Shown in pieces: positions 1 through 11,700 of a stretch of DNA of 64,000 nt (position 1 is the stretch's first letter; each line of letters starts with the position of its first letter). The stretch covers positions 87,290,964-87,354,963 of the forward strand of contig CM054118.1 of the NCBI GenBank assembly GCA_028673005.1, written 5' to 3'. The DNA is from Tanypteryx hageni. Taxonomy: Eukaryota > Arthropoda > Insecta > Odonata > Petaluridae. The notes beneath the pieces are model-generated. The model did not search any database. It was not told where the DNA came from and saw only the letters and a program-made list of their open reading frames with translations. Made by a program: the position numbers and the translations under genes.

Positions 1-600
1 ATGTTGTCCTTGATTTGAATAAATGTTTTTATCTAGACCACATAAGAGCTTGGGAGAGAAAAATATTATATTGTTATTTTCCAATAGAACCATCTTAGCA
101 ATCATTGTAAATAAAATGTCATTATGCACAAGATTTTCTCAAATTTTAATCTTGGAAACTATATGTCCTAATTATGTGGTCTTATTGACATTTTTGTAGT
201 AAATGATGTCCTCGATCCAAATAAATTTTTAAAGCTATGCCTCGCATCATATAAGAGCTAGGGAGAGAAAAATATGGTTTTTAAAATTGTTTTTTGATAG
301 AACCATCTTATCCAGTGTTTCTCAAACTGTGGGACGTGGCCCAAGAGGATGCCGAAAAATTATTTTGGATGTAAGGTGAAGTGTCAAAAAAATGAAGTTT
401 TCATGAATGATAAAATTTTATCAAGAAATATTTGGAAAAATGATGTGATAAAATGAAGAAATTTGCAATCAAGTTTCTAATTTTTACCATTTTCAATTGA
501 AAGGGGGCCGCGACAATTGAAAGTTTGAGAACCACTGATCTTAGCGATTGAAGTAAACAAAATATTTGATATTGTGCTTAGCTTGGAAGTTTTAATTGAC
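1..600. repeat. Tandem duplication, period about 209 bp
   Basis: Two diverged copies of one AT-rich segment lie head to tail. The motif gggagagaaaaatat occurs at 52 and again at 261, and the following 'gaaccatctta' text is also shared. The second copy is interrupted by the hAT element at 313-537, after which its match to copy 1 (agc.at.g.a.taaa) resumes. No coding potential is seen. Confidence 0.75.
313..537. mobile_element. Non-autonomous hAT element (225-bp MITE)
   Basis: The left end reads CAGTGTTTCTCAAACTGTGG and the right end, reverse-complemented, reads CAGTGGTTCTCAAACTTTC. It is flanked by 8-bp target duplications atcttatc (305-312) and atcttagc (538-545), with one mismatch. CAGTG-type TIRs plus an 8-bp duplication are hallmarks of the hAT superfamily. 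There is no transposase inside. A related element lies at 16690-16929. The unoccupied site survives in the first tandem copy at 92-99. Confidence 0.85.
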
Positions 601-3154
601 GGATGCATTACAAAATCACAACTGGATGATCAATTTTAATAAAGAACACATCTCCGGTGGTTTAGGAGATGAAAGTTACTACAGACAGAGGGATGGACAA
701 GACATGCCCATAAGGCCTTCTGTTATTACCACTTAGCTGGTAGAGAATGCCTAATAATCTGGGGATTAAGGTGTCCATAATGGCTTGGAAACAATATAGT
801 CCCAAAGAGTAGGACAAGTTCCTTAGTGCTGTTATGTGTTGTGTGGCTCATGGCTCAATCTTGTTGAAAACAACCTCTTGTGTGTTTTATCCTGTTAGGT
901 ACACTATTGTATCATTTAAGAAATGCCAGTCTGTGTCAGGAAACATTCTGTGGAAAACAGATTTATGTATCCAAAATGGTGACGGTCACTTGCAGCATTT
1001 AATTGTAGATTTTAAAAATAAACATTCTTGAGTATCATCAAACTTGAATCACAAAAATCCTATCTGACTTATATCTGGAGATATCATTATTTTTTATGGT
1101 TCTCAAAAGAAATCACCCTGTAATTATACAATAAGAATGGATTTTGTCTCTCTGTGTAGTTGGTAGTTAGTATAAGGTTGGTGCTTGATATTAATGTACA
1201 TGAGATCTGTTGTCAAGCGCTTTTAGGGCCCTCTGTTGGATGGTCTGTGAACTTTCTGACTGTACCTCTCGTATATTGCAATAAGTTAATGTAAAATTTG
1301 TTGAAAAACGAAATGTTCATAGTGTTGGGATTTTATGCAAGTACATTTAAAAAAGATGCCTTTGAACTAATCAAACGTCTTTTGGTGATTCTCAGTATTA
1401 GTGTGGAGGCATTTTAAAATTAAATGAGATTTGCAAACCTTTGAAAGTCTGCATCAGGAACGGCAGAGTTGACTCACAATAATTTAATCGCGAATCATCA
1501 AAACCATGAATGACAAGTTAATACTGTTAATACTTCATACAACATCTTAAGAGTGTGAAAAATAGTGTTTTCTAATAAATTATTTCCTTTGCAAAATAGA
1601 TGCCACTTTTAGTCATCCCCTTTTTGTGTGCAATTAGAATTAGCATTGAACAATGAAATAAAAATTGTTTAACCAGCCTAAACCAATTAGCAAAATACTA
1701 TTTGACCAATATCGATGATTTTTTAAGTTCACTAAGAATTAATGAGTAGATTTTATGATTTCTTAAGTTCATTAAGAATTATTGAGTAGGTTTTTTTGAA
1801 ATAAAAATCTATGAAGTAGGAATAAGTTTTTAAATATCAATAATTGAAAGTTTGAAGATTATTCTTGAAATAGAAACATTTTTTTCTTGTGGTGATATCT
1901 TGATTATGAGGTGGGCAAGGAGCAAATTTATTTGGGAAATTTTGTTATGAAATATTTTTGGCAAATTTTTCAATTTGTGAGCAAGTTGAATTAAAGATCA
2001 AATTCAGTGGTATGGTTCAACCACATGCAGTAAATGTAATGTAAGTACTACGTCCATAAATATTTCTGCCATTATAGATTAAGTTTGGTACCATATTTTC
2101 TACCTTCATTTCTTGGTAATTTTTCTATAGGAACTTAAGTGGTCACTTACTAAAGTTTAATTGTGTGTGGGTTGGTGGGTGTATACTTACACCCCGCACA
2201 CACACCAACTATAAGATAGGCAGGTTTTTGAAAAAGTATCATCAGACATGGACCTGCATCTTATCAGCCAAAGGTTCCAGGTATCTATGTCCTGGATTCT
2301 AAAAACAGACATAACGAGTCGGTATTTGTGGGAGAAGCTTTTGCTCCTGATAAATTGCACTATGCAACCACTTAATTGATGCAAATGATTCAAATGCATA
2401 TTGTGAAGAGCATAAAAATAATACAATATGAAGAAAAAGCTAATACTTAATAGAATTCCACAAATAGGAAAGAAAAAAGACCTAGGCCAAACTGGAAATC
2501 ATGAAAATAACATAGTTCAGTTAAAAAAATATCTACTGTCGGTAAAGTAATAATTTGGTAACTTTTTGACTGACAATGAGATTCATATCGCTAGTTTTCT
2601 CTAGTTAGCTCGGCATCTTCGGGTTGGAAGCATAATTTAAAAAAATTGCTCTTAAAAAAACCTTAACATTTTGTCGCAGTTGTATGTGCTGCATTTTTCC
2701 TCTGGACGTTCCTCATATATTGGCAGGGTATTATCACATAATTGGATGTGTGGGTCGATACAGATATTATATTCCAAATGTTTGCCATGATGTCACCATG
2801 CCTGTTCACGTGTTTTTAGCCATCTTCTCGCGTGCCTAGGGCGATCCGTTCATGTGCTCTGGCTTGAGCTCCCTGCGCAATGACTTCCTGTGCATGCTCC
2901 TTTTTCCCCTACGTTCCCTAGCACTCCCACTAGCCAGTCGTCTTACGACAGTACTCTTTCAGAGGGGAAAGCGGTGATCGGGTGCAGTTGGCGACAAAGC
3001 CCCTTCCTCTACTTCCTCCCACATTGCTCGTCGTAATGGTTCATGTGAAAGACACATGATATCATGGCAAAGACATTTCGATTGGAGTATTGTAGTGTGT
3101 AATATTTGTGTACATACATAAACTGAAAATGTTTATGATCTAGTTTCAGAATGG
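546..3154. other. AT-rich non-coding stretch
   Basis: No gene or recognisable element. The only reading frames are short and compositionally random. A GT/CA-rich spot at about 2162-2210 and a more GC-rich patch at 2820-3010 are the only texture noted. Confidence 0.5.
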
Positions 3155-3799
3155 GTGTAAGTTAAACTAACAAGATTGGAAAGGTTTACTCCATGTCAGA
3201 GTACACAGTTTCCAAATGCATTCTTTAGATTTCACAGTGTTCTCAATATTTTTTACTCAAGTGTTTAACAAGAAGCTAGCGAGGTATGTTGTAAAATACA
3301 TGTAGGTCTTCATGTAAAGTAGTCGTAATTATTGTTCGATTTTAACCAAAATTTGAATCAATTGACCAATTTTAGCAAAACTCCTCAACACCAAATTTCA
3401 TCAAAATACGTCTACCAGTTCCCGAGTCGAAACAGGAACATTGTAAACTACTAGTAGGTCTTCAAGTAAAGTGGTTGTAATTGTTGTCCGATTTTAACCA
3501 AAATTGGAATCTGTTGACAAATGTTAGCAAAGTTCCCCTATACCAAATTTCATCAAAATACATCCAGTGGTTCTCGAGTTGAAACAATGGAACAGTAAAC
3601 TATACGTAGATCTTCATGTAAAGTGGTCGTAATTGTTGTCCAATGTTAACCAAAATTGGAATCAGTTGACCAATTTTAGCACAACTTACCAATACCAAAT
3701 TTCATTAAAATGCGTTCAGCGGTTCCTGCATTTTAACATACAAATGGACAAACGGAAAATACCTCCCCTATATGCGTTCACTTCGAGCAAAGAAAGCAT
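3155..3799. repeat. Dispersed repeat with three internal 152-bp tandem units
   Basis: Units start near 3303, 3455 and 3607, each carrying 'taggtcttca.gtaaagt.gt.gtaatt' and later 'ccaaatttcatcaaaata'. The block ends with 'cccctatatgcgttcacttcg.gcaaagaa.gcat'. A second copy lies at 14265-14605 with the same lead-in ('ggaaaggt.tact..atgtc.gagtacacag') and the same end. Internal minisatellites in a dispersed element are common in Helitron-like and foldback elements, but the class is not established here. Confidence 0.75.
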
Positions 3800-5260
3800 A
3801 AAAATGAAACAATGTTATGGAGTCTACCCATATATTGGCCTCTTCAGTGAATTGTATTTTATGAACAAGTTGTTTTAAAGTGAAGATCTAATTGGTCAGA
3901 AAATGTGTGTGTGCTGTGAGTATTTGTATGAAATTCCTGTTTGCAATTTTCTTTGTCTTGGTTACCATTTTCACTGCTCAGCTGAAACCTTTTTTTCCTA
4001 TTTCTCTATCAAATGTCCCTTTGATGAAATATTTAATCATGTATTCTTTCAACTGATAATTTCCGATACAGTATGAATTCCACTTCTTTTACAGTTCTTA
4101 ATGGCTTTTCATTTTCTACTCCCTCCACTCTATTTCCAGAAGTATAACAAATAAACAGTATTTTCAAAGTTATAAATTGAGTCTGGTAAGCTACTGATGA
4201 CTAACAAGCATTACTTTTGAAGAATTAATTATTTTAGGCATGTTTTTTTATCTTTATATGCCATGAATTTGTTATCATTGGCTCCAGGTAGCTAATAACT
4301 TTCAAGTACTTTAAAATTTCACATGGAAAAGCTCAACAAATATCACTAGCCAATCAATTTGACAATATCAATGTGTACAGCCATATTTGCAGTGGTGCCA
4401 TAAAGTTGACTTCCTATTTAAAAATTTCAGATAGATTGTAATCAAAGCATAACTTCAGAAAAATTTTGTTGTTATTATGGCACTTACCCCCATTCATTCA
4501 ATAATAAACCTTCCTGTGGCTGATAATACTTTTTATGAAGTTCAAATGTGTAGAAGTAGACAGTTAGTTATAGGTTAATGGTTAAAGAAATTTTCTGATT
4601 TCAACACAATTTTTGGCAGACTCAAATGTTCTTTTAATCAAAGAAAAATTCATACTCATTTGCGAAGTATAATTTTTAAACGATGGAATTTTTACATATC
4701 TTGCATCATTACCAGTGTGACTGTATGAAGAACGAACACAGCAGTTAGTTGTCTCCCTCTGGATCAGGCCTGTGTCAAGGAAAAATATCCTGGTCTGGTT
4801 AGGTCAGGGGATTAACACGGCCACTTTTCTGAGGTAAGGTAAGAAGGTGGGGATCCTCTGCAATATGCTTAAAACAAACCATTAAATTATTACGCCTGCC
4901 AAACCCCACTGTCGTAGCTTGCCTATCCCCTTGCCTCCCCCCTCCCCTGGAAAAGTTCCAGCAGATGCCTCTGCCCAACAGCTCTCCAAATGGTTAGTAT
5001 TTGCTAAACTTTTTACAACTCCTAGTTGCCACCATTTTCTTATTTTGCCTATTCCTTAAGTGTATATGTATGCAAATAAATACATATATACATCATGTCC
5101 ATATTGTCTGCCATATAACATGCCCGTTTTTCCTGAAAAATATCTCATAAATCTTATGCGTCTTATGTGCCAAAGGTCATGGTGATACTATCATCAGTAA
5201 GAAGGAAAGAAGAAAACAATCTTACCTAAGTTTTTCAGCCATATCTTATATTTCGTGAAA
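3800..5260. other. AT-rich non-coding stretch
   Basis: Nothing supportable was found: no reading frame with family resemblance and no terminal repeats. Confidence 0.5.
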
Positions 5261-5261
5261 T

Positions 5262-5358
5262 ATTATGGGGAAAATTAGGTAGCAGAGCCATTATTCGTGA
5301 ATTCAGGCATTCGCAATGTTCATGGAACAGAACCCTCGCGAATGTTGGGGGTCTACTG
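5262..5358. mobile_element. One end of a Tigger/pogo-like MITE
   Basis: The right end, reverse-complemented, reads CAGTAGACCCCCAACATTCG, followed outside by TA (5359-5360). 'attcgcga' blocks repeat inward, as in pogo/Tigger-type MITEs. The opposite terminus was not found, so this is a partial or decayed copy. Confidence 0.4.
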
Positions 5359-5360
5359 TA

Positions 5361-8160
5361 GTGCTAAACCATGCTTCAATTAGGTGGGAATGCTGTTCCA
5401 CTTGATACAAAATGAAGCTCATAGTGTTCCCATTGTTAAATATCAGATAAGAATGTTCTGGCTACTAACGTTCCGGTTGTTAAACTTGGTTAAGGTCTGT
5501 AATCAAGTTCATTTACTGTTACCTGAATACATTACTTGGGTCATATTGCCCTCTTGTGACTAAGGGTTATGATGTAGTTTAAAACTGCTCATTTCTCCAT
5601 TTTTCTGATAAATGGGTTATAGGTTCATAGTACAGGCATGCCTTGCTAATCATCATTTTACCCAATTATTATTTATTACTGCATTATATCTCTCTTCTTT
5701 CAATTGGTGACTCACTTGCACAATTGGTAGCAGAGTTCAAAGCGACAAATGCCAACCCATTGCTGTACATTAATAGTTTCATAATAATATGTATTGCTCA
5801 ATATTATTTAAACTATTTGCTAGACTAATATGTTTTTGTATGCTCTCTGGCTAATAAGAACACAACCCAACATTACTCCAATGGATAAATGGGTTTCACT
5901 AATTGTTGCATTTTTCTGGACGCAATTAATGATGATTAATGAGTGACACCTGTGCCTGACATAATAAGAGGACTTTTTTGATTCTTGTTTCAAAATTTGA
6001 ATGTTTCACTTGAATTTGTTTTATTGCACACCCGAGTTAGGGGAGTTTGGGTCCTCCGTAAAATTATGGAAATATTACTATGAAAGTGTAGTTTTTCCCA
6101 GTATATCATCATCAGTAATGCAGCGGAAGGCTTCTTTTGAATAGAATGGCCTTGGTTCATCTTCATTACTTGATTCCTAGGCATTATAAGAACTTATGTC
6201 GTTTTCAGATGTTTTCTCAGATCACTATTTTGTTCATTCAAAAGCAAAAGGCTGATGTTAAATTAAAGGAAAAATTAATTACTAGCTATAAATATAATCT
6301 AATTGATTGAGAGGTATGTCCAGATTTCCTCACCTTAGTATCAAATTAAATACATACACCAGAGAATGATTCAAAAGTTAAAGAACAATGTTTAAATTAA
6401 ATATCATCATTGGACAAAGAAAGAAATGCAGTAAGCCCTTGACATTCTTTGCCTCATTATTCATTTGAAAATAGGTAAGTTTTCCATGCAATTTTTAAAA
6501 ACATCAACTCAAAAAATATAAACAGCATCACCATAAACAATTGTACAATGTGTTGCATATCAATTAATCAATCATTTAGGTATATATAATGACTTTTTTC
6601 CTGTAAACTATTGTTCAATCCTTTCTTACAAAAACCATGCAATCTAATACACATAGACAACTTTAAAACTGAAAACTTATGCATTGATTAGATATATAGT
6701 TAACATCAGGTTACATTTATAGTTAAATTATTTTACATATATAAGTAATTAGGTTTCGTATACATGCATTCCTTTTGTTATGCAGATCCTCAATGGACTG
6801 GTATATGAATTTATTTTATTTCATATCCTTGAATTTCACATGTCGTCCAGTTAAGAAATAAGTTATTACATACATATTTACATCATTGAACTTCAATGTA
6901 GACATTTTAAACATGCAGATAATTGAGATCTATCATGTATTTCAAATTTAATGCTATGTGCATTTGTGATGTTTTTAATAAAAATAAATTTATTTAATAC
7001 AAACAGGTTACCTCAAATACATGTGTTATATGTATGCACATTTTTTAAGCTTAAAATTTTAACATTTGTACTGCTTTTTCTTGCATGATTTGGTTGTCAC
7101 GGTCTTGGTTAACAAGAACGCATTATTTTATTCTCCCTTGGAGTTCATGTTATTGAGGTTTTATTGTTACTTCATTTTTCCACTCCATATGGAGTCACAG
7201 AATGTAACTACCAAATGATCCTGTATGTGGTCATGGTGTTATGCAGAAGTTTTAACATGAGAATCGTCCCAGTTGAGTGTTTTTATACGAATTTTGTTTA
7301 TTTCATTTTGTTAGCCTATTTTTGACATAGTAAATTTTATGTACTGTACTACAATCTATTATTTGGCATGCAAATGGTAGAAATGTGTCACAAAATGTCC
7401 TCCAAAAATGTAACCCAAGTTTTATCATTATGTCAATGGGAAAGTAGATTCTGCAATACATTATTTCATTATATGTCCCAGTTTTCAGGAATGCATCTTG
7501 GATGTATAGCCGGAAATTACTGCATATAAAAATATTACTAGATGTTGGCTTTTTTATAATCTTTATACATTGTCAATGCTAAAACTTTTAAGTTTAAGCA
7601 ATGTTTTACTTTGATAGAAAACTCATACCATTAATAAATATTAGAATCCAAAGAAAATTCATTGTTTATTTCCATAATTTATTATAAATGAATTTCATAA
7701 TAAATACATTAGAATAAGTTATTATAAAAGATACACTAAAATCACTATTTGCTTTAAATTGAATTTATGTTGGAATAGTCCATCAACTTCAGTGTGAAAA
7801 GTTAAATATCAATCAGGAACAATTAAAATGAGTGAAGTTATCACATTATAGCTGATATTTTTCCAGCATCAGCGCAATGACTAAACTACTGCTTACAGTA
7901 TCATGGTGGAAATTCTGGTCTAATTATTGCTCCTATAGTAATTTACAATATTTTTATAGGATAAATGAGGTTTTGTTAGATCTATATTACAGTTATTTTC
8001 AACAGTCAATTTTCCGTTTCTGAGAACAAAAACAGGATCCCAGGACGAATTCTTCTAGTTTCGTCGTTAAACAAGTTACCAGAGCAACGACCGTGTATAG
8101 CAATTTGTACGCTGACAACGAGTGCATTCCGTCATCAGTATCATCTACTGGCATTTCAGA
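5361..8160. other. AT-rich non-coding stretch downstream of the spätzle-like gene
   Basis: No genes recognised. Two minus-strand AATAAA hexamers (plus-strand TTTATT at 7665-7670 and 7677-7682) lie about 600 bp past the stop codon of the spätzle-like gene and are possible poly(A) signals. That link is inference from position only. Confidence 0.4.
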
Positions 8161-8285
8161 ACCTAACTTACTTCCAAGGATACTTTATGCCCTTCAAAGA
8201 GCGAAAGTTCTCACTGAGTAAAGAGAAGAGCAACTATCGCGACGTCGGACGCATTTCGCCGACACCGTATTGCGGTCCTTTCGTC

Positions 8286-8781
8286 TCAAGCGTCCGTGAA
8301 GTGGCAGAGGCACGCAGTGGGGAAAGAGAACACCCTCAGGGAGGGACATTCGTCTGGGTTCTCCGGGTCCCACGCCACCAAGTGGTGGTGCGTACGGCGC
8401 TGCACGCACCTCGTGCCGACGCGGCTCCGGCCATGCGGCTCCGAGAGGCACGGCCGATGCACGCCGTCGCACACCTCCACGGCCACCTTCTGCCTCATGT
8501 TGCCCTCGTCGTGCTGTAGCACCACCACCCACTTTCCGGTCACGTCCCTCGCGTAGCTGGGAGAGGCGCGCCGCGCATCCGAACTGCAAACGGAGCCCTT
8601 GTTTCCTCTGCCGCCGGAGTACTCGGCCCACGACCAGATGCCGTGATTGGCGCGCTCCAGCGTCGATCTCTTTTTGTTGACGAGCGGCGACGACGGCGGG
8701 ATGGCGTTCGAGTCTGGCACCGGGACGTAGAGGGCGTCCAGGATGCGGGAGCACCTGTTCATCAGGGCTACCACTTGGGCC
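8286..8781 (-). CDS. spz-like: Spätzle-like gene, exon 3 (cystine-knot domain)
   Basis: Residues 279-442. It opens with 'AQVVALMNRC' directly after a cttctctatccttcag acceptor and stops at TGA (8288-8286). Seven cysteines follow the KKR site; the usual Spätzle count is six for the knot plus one for the inter-chain bond. The exon is strongly GC-rich against AT-rich flanks. Plus-strand reading frames over this span are antisense shadows. Confidence 0.88.
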
Positions 8782-11700
8782 CTGAAGGATAGAGAAGGTG
8801 CTTTAGCGAGAGAGATGAGAGTGGCGCCCGGGGCGAAGACGCTCACTTGATTATACGGATAAAAAGTGCTCCCTACGGTTCTCGATTATAACGACCGGTC
8901 TATGTTGAAAGGGAAGTATGATCTATGAAATCTAACTATCTTAACTAAGCCCCTGGTTACACATTTTTTGAACTTATCGAACGAAACAGTTGACTGTGTA
9001 GTGCCACAGATGCTTGGAAGGAATGAGGTGGAATCAAGTGACGTACAACAAAATCATTCCACCGGTGAGTTTCTTTTCAGTTTCTTCAATAAAGTAACTC
9101 TCTCTTTCTCTCATAGTATGGTAAATGTGGTATTTCTATGATTCTTATAACACATTTCTCCGATAAATAGAACGCTCGTCACTGAATAAAATGTTTCCTC
9201 GTGAATGTAGTGCCTAGGACAGTGGTTCCCAACCTGGGTGCCGCGGCACACTGGGGCGTCGCAACTGATTTTTAGGGGTGCCGCGATAAAACTAGTTTTG
9301 TAAATAAATCAACGATTTGGTTGCGTTTACAGGTACTAGGTCATTAATTCTTTATCACTAATAAATTGATTATGGTGTGATACCAATAAATGGATATGTC
9401 CAAAGGTTTTAGTACTCATTTGTGAAAATATAAAAACATTCCTTGAATACTGGGGTGCCGCGAAGTTCTGTTTATCTTTGAAAGGGTGCCGCGGCTACAA
9501 AAAGGTTGTGACCACTGGTCTATGGCGTTCGAAGCAACCGTTCACGAGTCGTCTTCCTCCGTTTCATATCTTTATCAGAGATTTCGTTAACACGCATCGG
9601 GCGATAAGGATGCACTCGAGGTTACTCTTTCGCGTGTCGGTGCAGACCCAATCTTGCTATTTCCAATTCTGAGGGTTGCTTCCATATCGATGTCCTATGC
9701 GATCGCTCGACAGCTGCAATGATCTCCTTACGTTAGGTTATCGTGGCCTTCCCGATGTATTTTTAATGCTGTGTCCGAAAAACGTTCTTCTCTCAACCGA
9801 GAGCTCTCGGTTTGAGGGGAGACACGTGGAAATACTTTGGAACTCTATAATCTAGACGTTCGAGAATTCCCCAGTTTGTTGGCGTTCATGTGCCCAAACA
9901 CTCCTCTCTGGTAAACGAACTCTGGCAACTCAACTGCGCACCGAAAAAAGCGAGAATTAAAAAACGCCAAATTGCAATGGCAGTCCACGACACTCGGAGA
10001 TAAAGAGGCATTCTGCATAGCCTAAATATTACCATCTAATATCGGCGGGTAAATATCCGTAGATGAAGTTAAATTAGCTCTATCAAATAGCAAAACTGTT
10101 ATATACACATTTTCCGAGTGACATTGACTTTTCAAAACTGTGCGTTCTCAATTTTTCAAGATGAGGCCTCTAGGAGACAATTTTTCGTCTTAAGCGCAGT
10201 GGAGAATCCTGAGTCAGCGAAACGAAGATGGTTGGACGTGGAATTCGAGAAAGCCTCGCCGCCTATACCTCCGAATGTCTGAGTGATGATCCATCTGATT
10301 ATCCGTGGCGGCGAGCAGACGCGCATCTAAAGCAGCGCATCGCAGATTCCCAACCACAATGGCAAAGAGCAAAAATCTTCCTATCTTGTGAATTAGTTAT
10401 ATCGATTACTGCTACTTGACAAAGTTTGAGAAATAAACATTGCATGCATTCAACGTTCGTTTTTTGTTTAGCCAATAGAAATGCAGGAGCGTAATTGATC
10501 TATGCCCATTAATTCGCACAGTATTCACGCTAAGTTTATATTCAGGTATTTTTCTGTCGGCCGTTTGCTTTCGCTTTGCATGCGCCGTCATTTCGAAGAA
10601 CAATCGGGAGCTAGAAGCTTGTCGGTGATTGTCTGTTGTTTTGAGACGATAGATAGATATGCGTCTTTATTTGGACGAGAATGAGACTAATCAGTCACTT
10701 CTTCCATCTAACCCATTGTCAATACAATACCTAGTTAGCATTTTTGGAAATGAAAAGAGATTGAGATTTGTTGTTTGTGGGGAAAATCAAGTGAGAGATA
10801 AAGAGGAAATTCACTTACGTGGGGTATCGCTGAGGCGACTCGCAGAATCCCTTTTCCTCGAATCCCTCGCAGTCTTGGGACAGAACTTCTACGAGCGTCG
10901 CTTTCCTCACCCCGGTGGCCGACGAAGCAGAGGACGTGGAGTCGCCGTGCTGAGGCGCAGACTGCTGAAACCCGGCTGGGGGCGGAATCCGGCCGTCGGG
11001 GGGCGAAAACGACCCGTGATTCCTCACGTGTTCCAAATCGTTCTCGAGGTCCGAGGCAGGACGGCGGAACACAAATTGGGGAACTCGGTGGAGGGGGACT
11101 TGCTGCTGTTGGAACGAGGGAGGCGGAGGGGCGTGCGAGGGGCCCTGAGCAGGCAGACCCAATTCCACCGAGGGCGGAGGTCTTCTCCTCCCATCGCCCT
11201 GGGCGAACGGCCCGGGGCGACCGACGTTTTCGATCGGTGGACGAACACCTTGCTGGGGAAAGAGGTGGGCGGGCGGCCGAGGGTTACCGGAGGTTCTGTC
11301 GGCTTCTCGTTGTCCCGACGCAAGGGACTGGAAAGTGAGGTCGGCGAGGAAGGCCGTGGGACGGCGACCGTCTTCAGGTGCCACCGGCACGCCAGAAGAT
11401 AAGATCCCCGAGGGCGAGTTAGCGGAGCCTAGAGGCGTGAACCCGCCCTCCAGCTGTGGAGGCCTTGATTGCTGCGGGAACCTGGATTGCTGCTGCGGGA
11501 CGGTGGCAGCAGGCGGGCGCCCTTGCAGTCTGGCAAAGATGGCGTCGATGAAGGGAAGGCGCGGTAGCTGTCTGGTGCGTCGGATGAGAGGGCGGGCTGC
11601 GAAGCAGGAGGATACGAAGAGGAGCAGGAGGAGGAGACGAGACTGGAAATGAAACAGAAGCGGTGGCTTTGAGATGGCTGGGGCGAGGCGGAGGAGTGGC

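Noticed and set aside
3303..3740. Possible CRISPR-like array from regularly spaced repeats
   Set aside because: The 152-bp units are contiguous tandem copies without unique spacers, in a eukaryotic dispersed repeat.
8187..8556. Plus-strand open frames over the GC-rich block
   Set aside because: They are antisense to the spätzle-like exon 3, whose minus-strand reading has splice sites and the cystine-knot pattern.
10659..11652. 247-codon plus-strand frame and neighbours
   Set aside because: Antisense to spätzle-like exon 2; Arg/Gly-rich composition is the mirror of the Pro-rich minus-strand protein.
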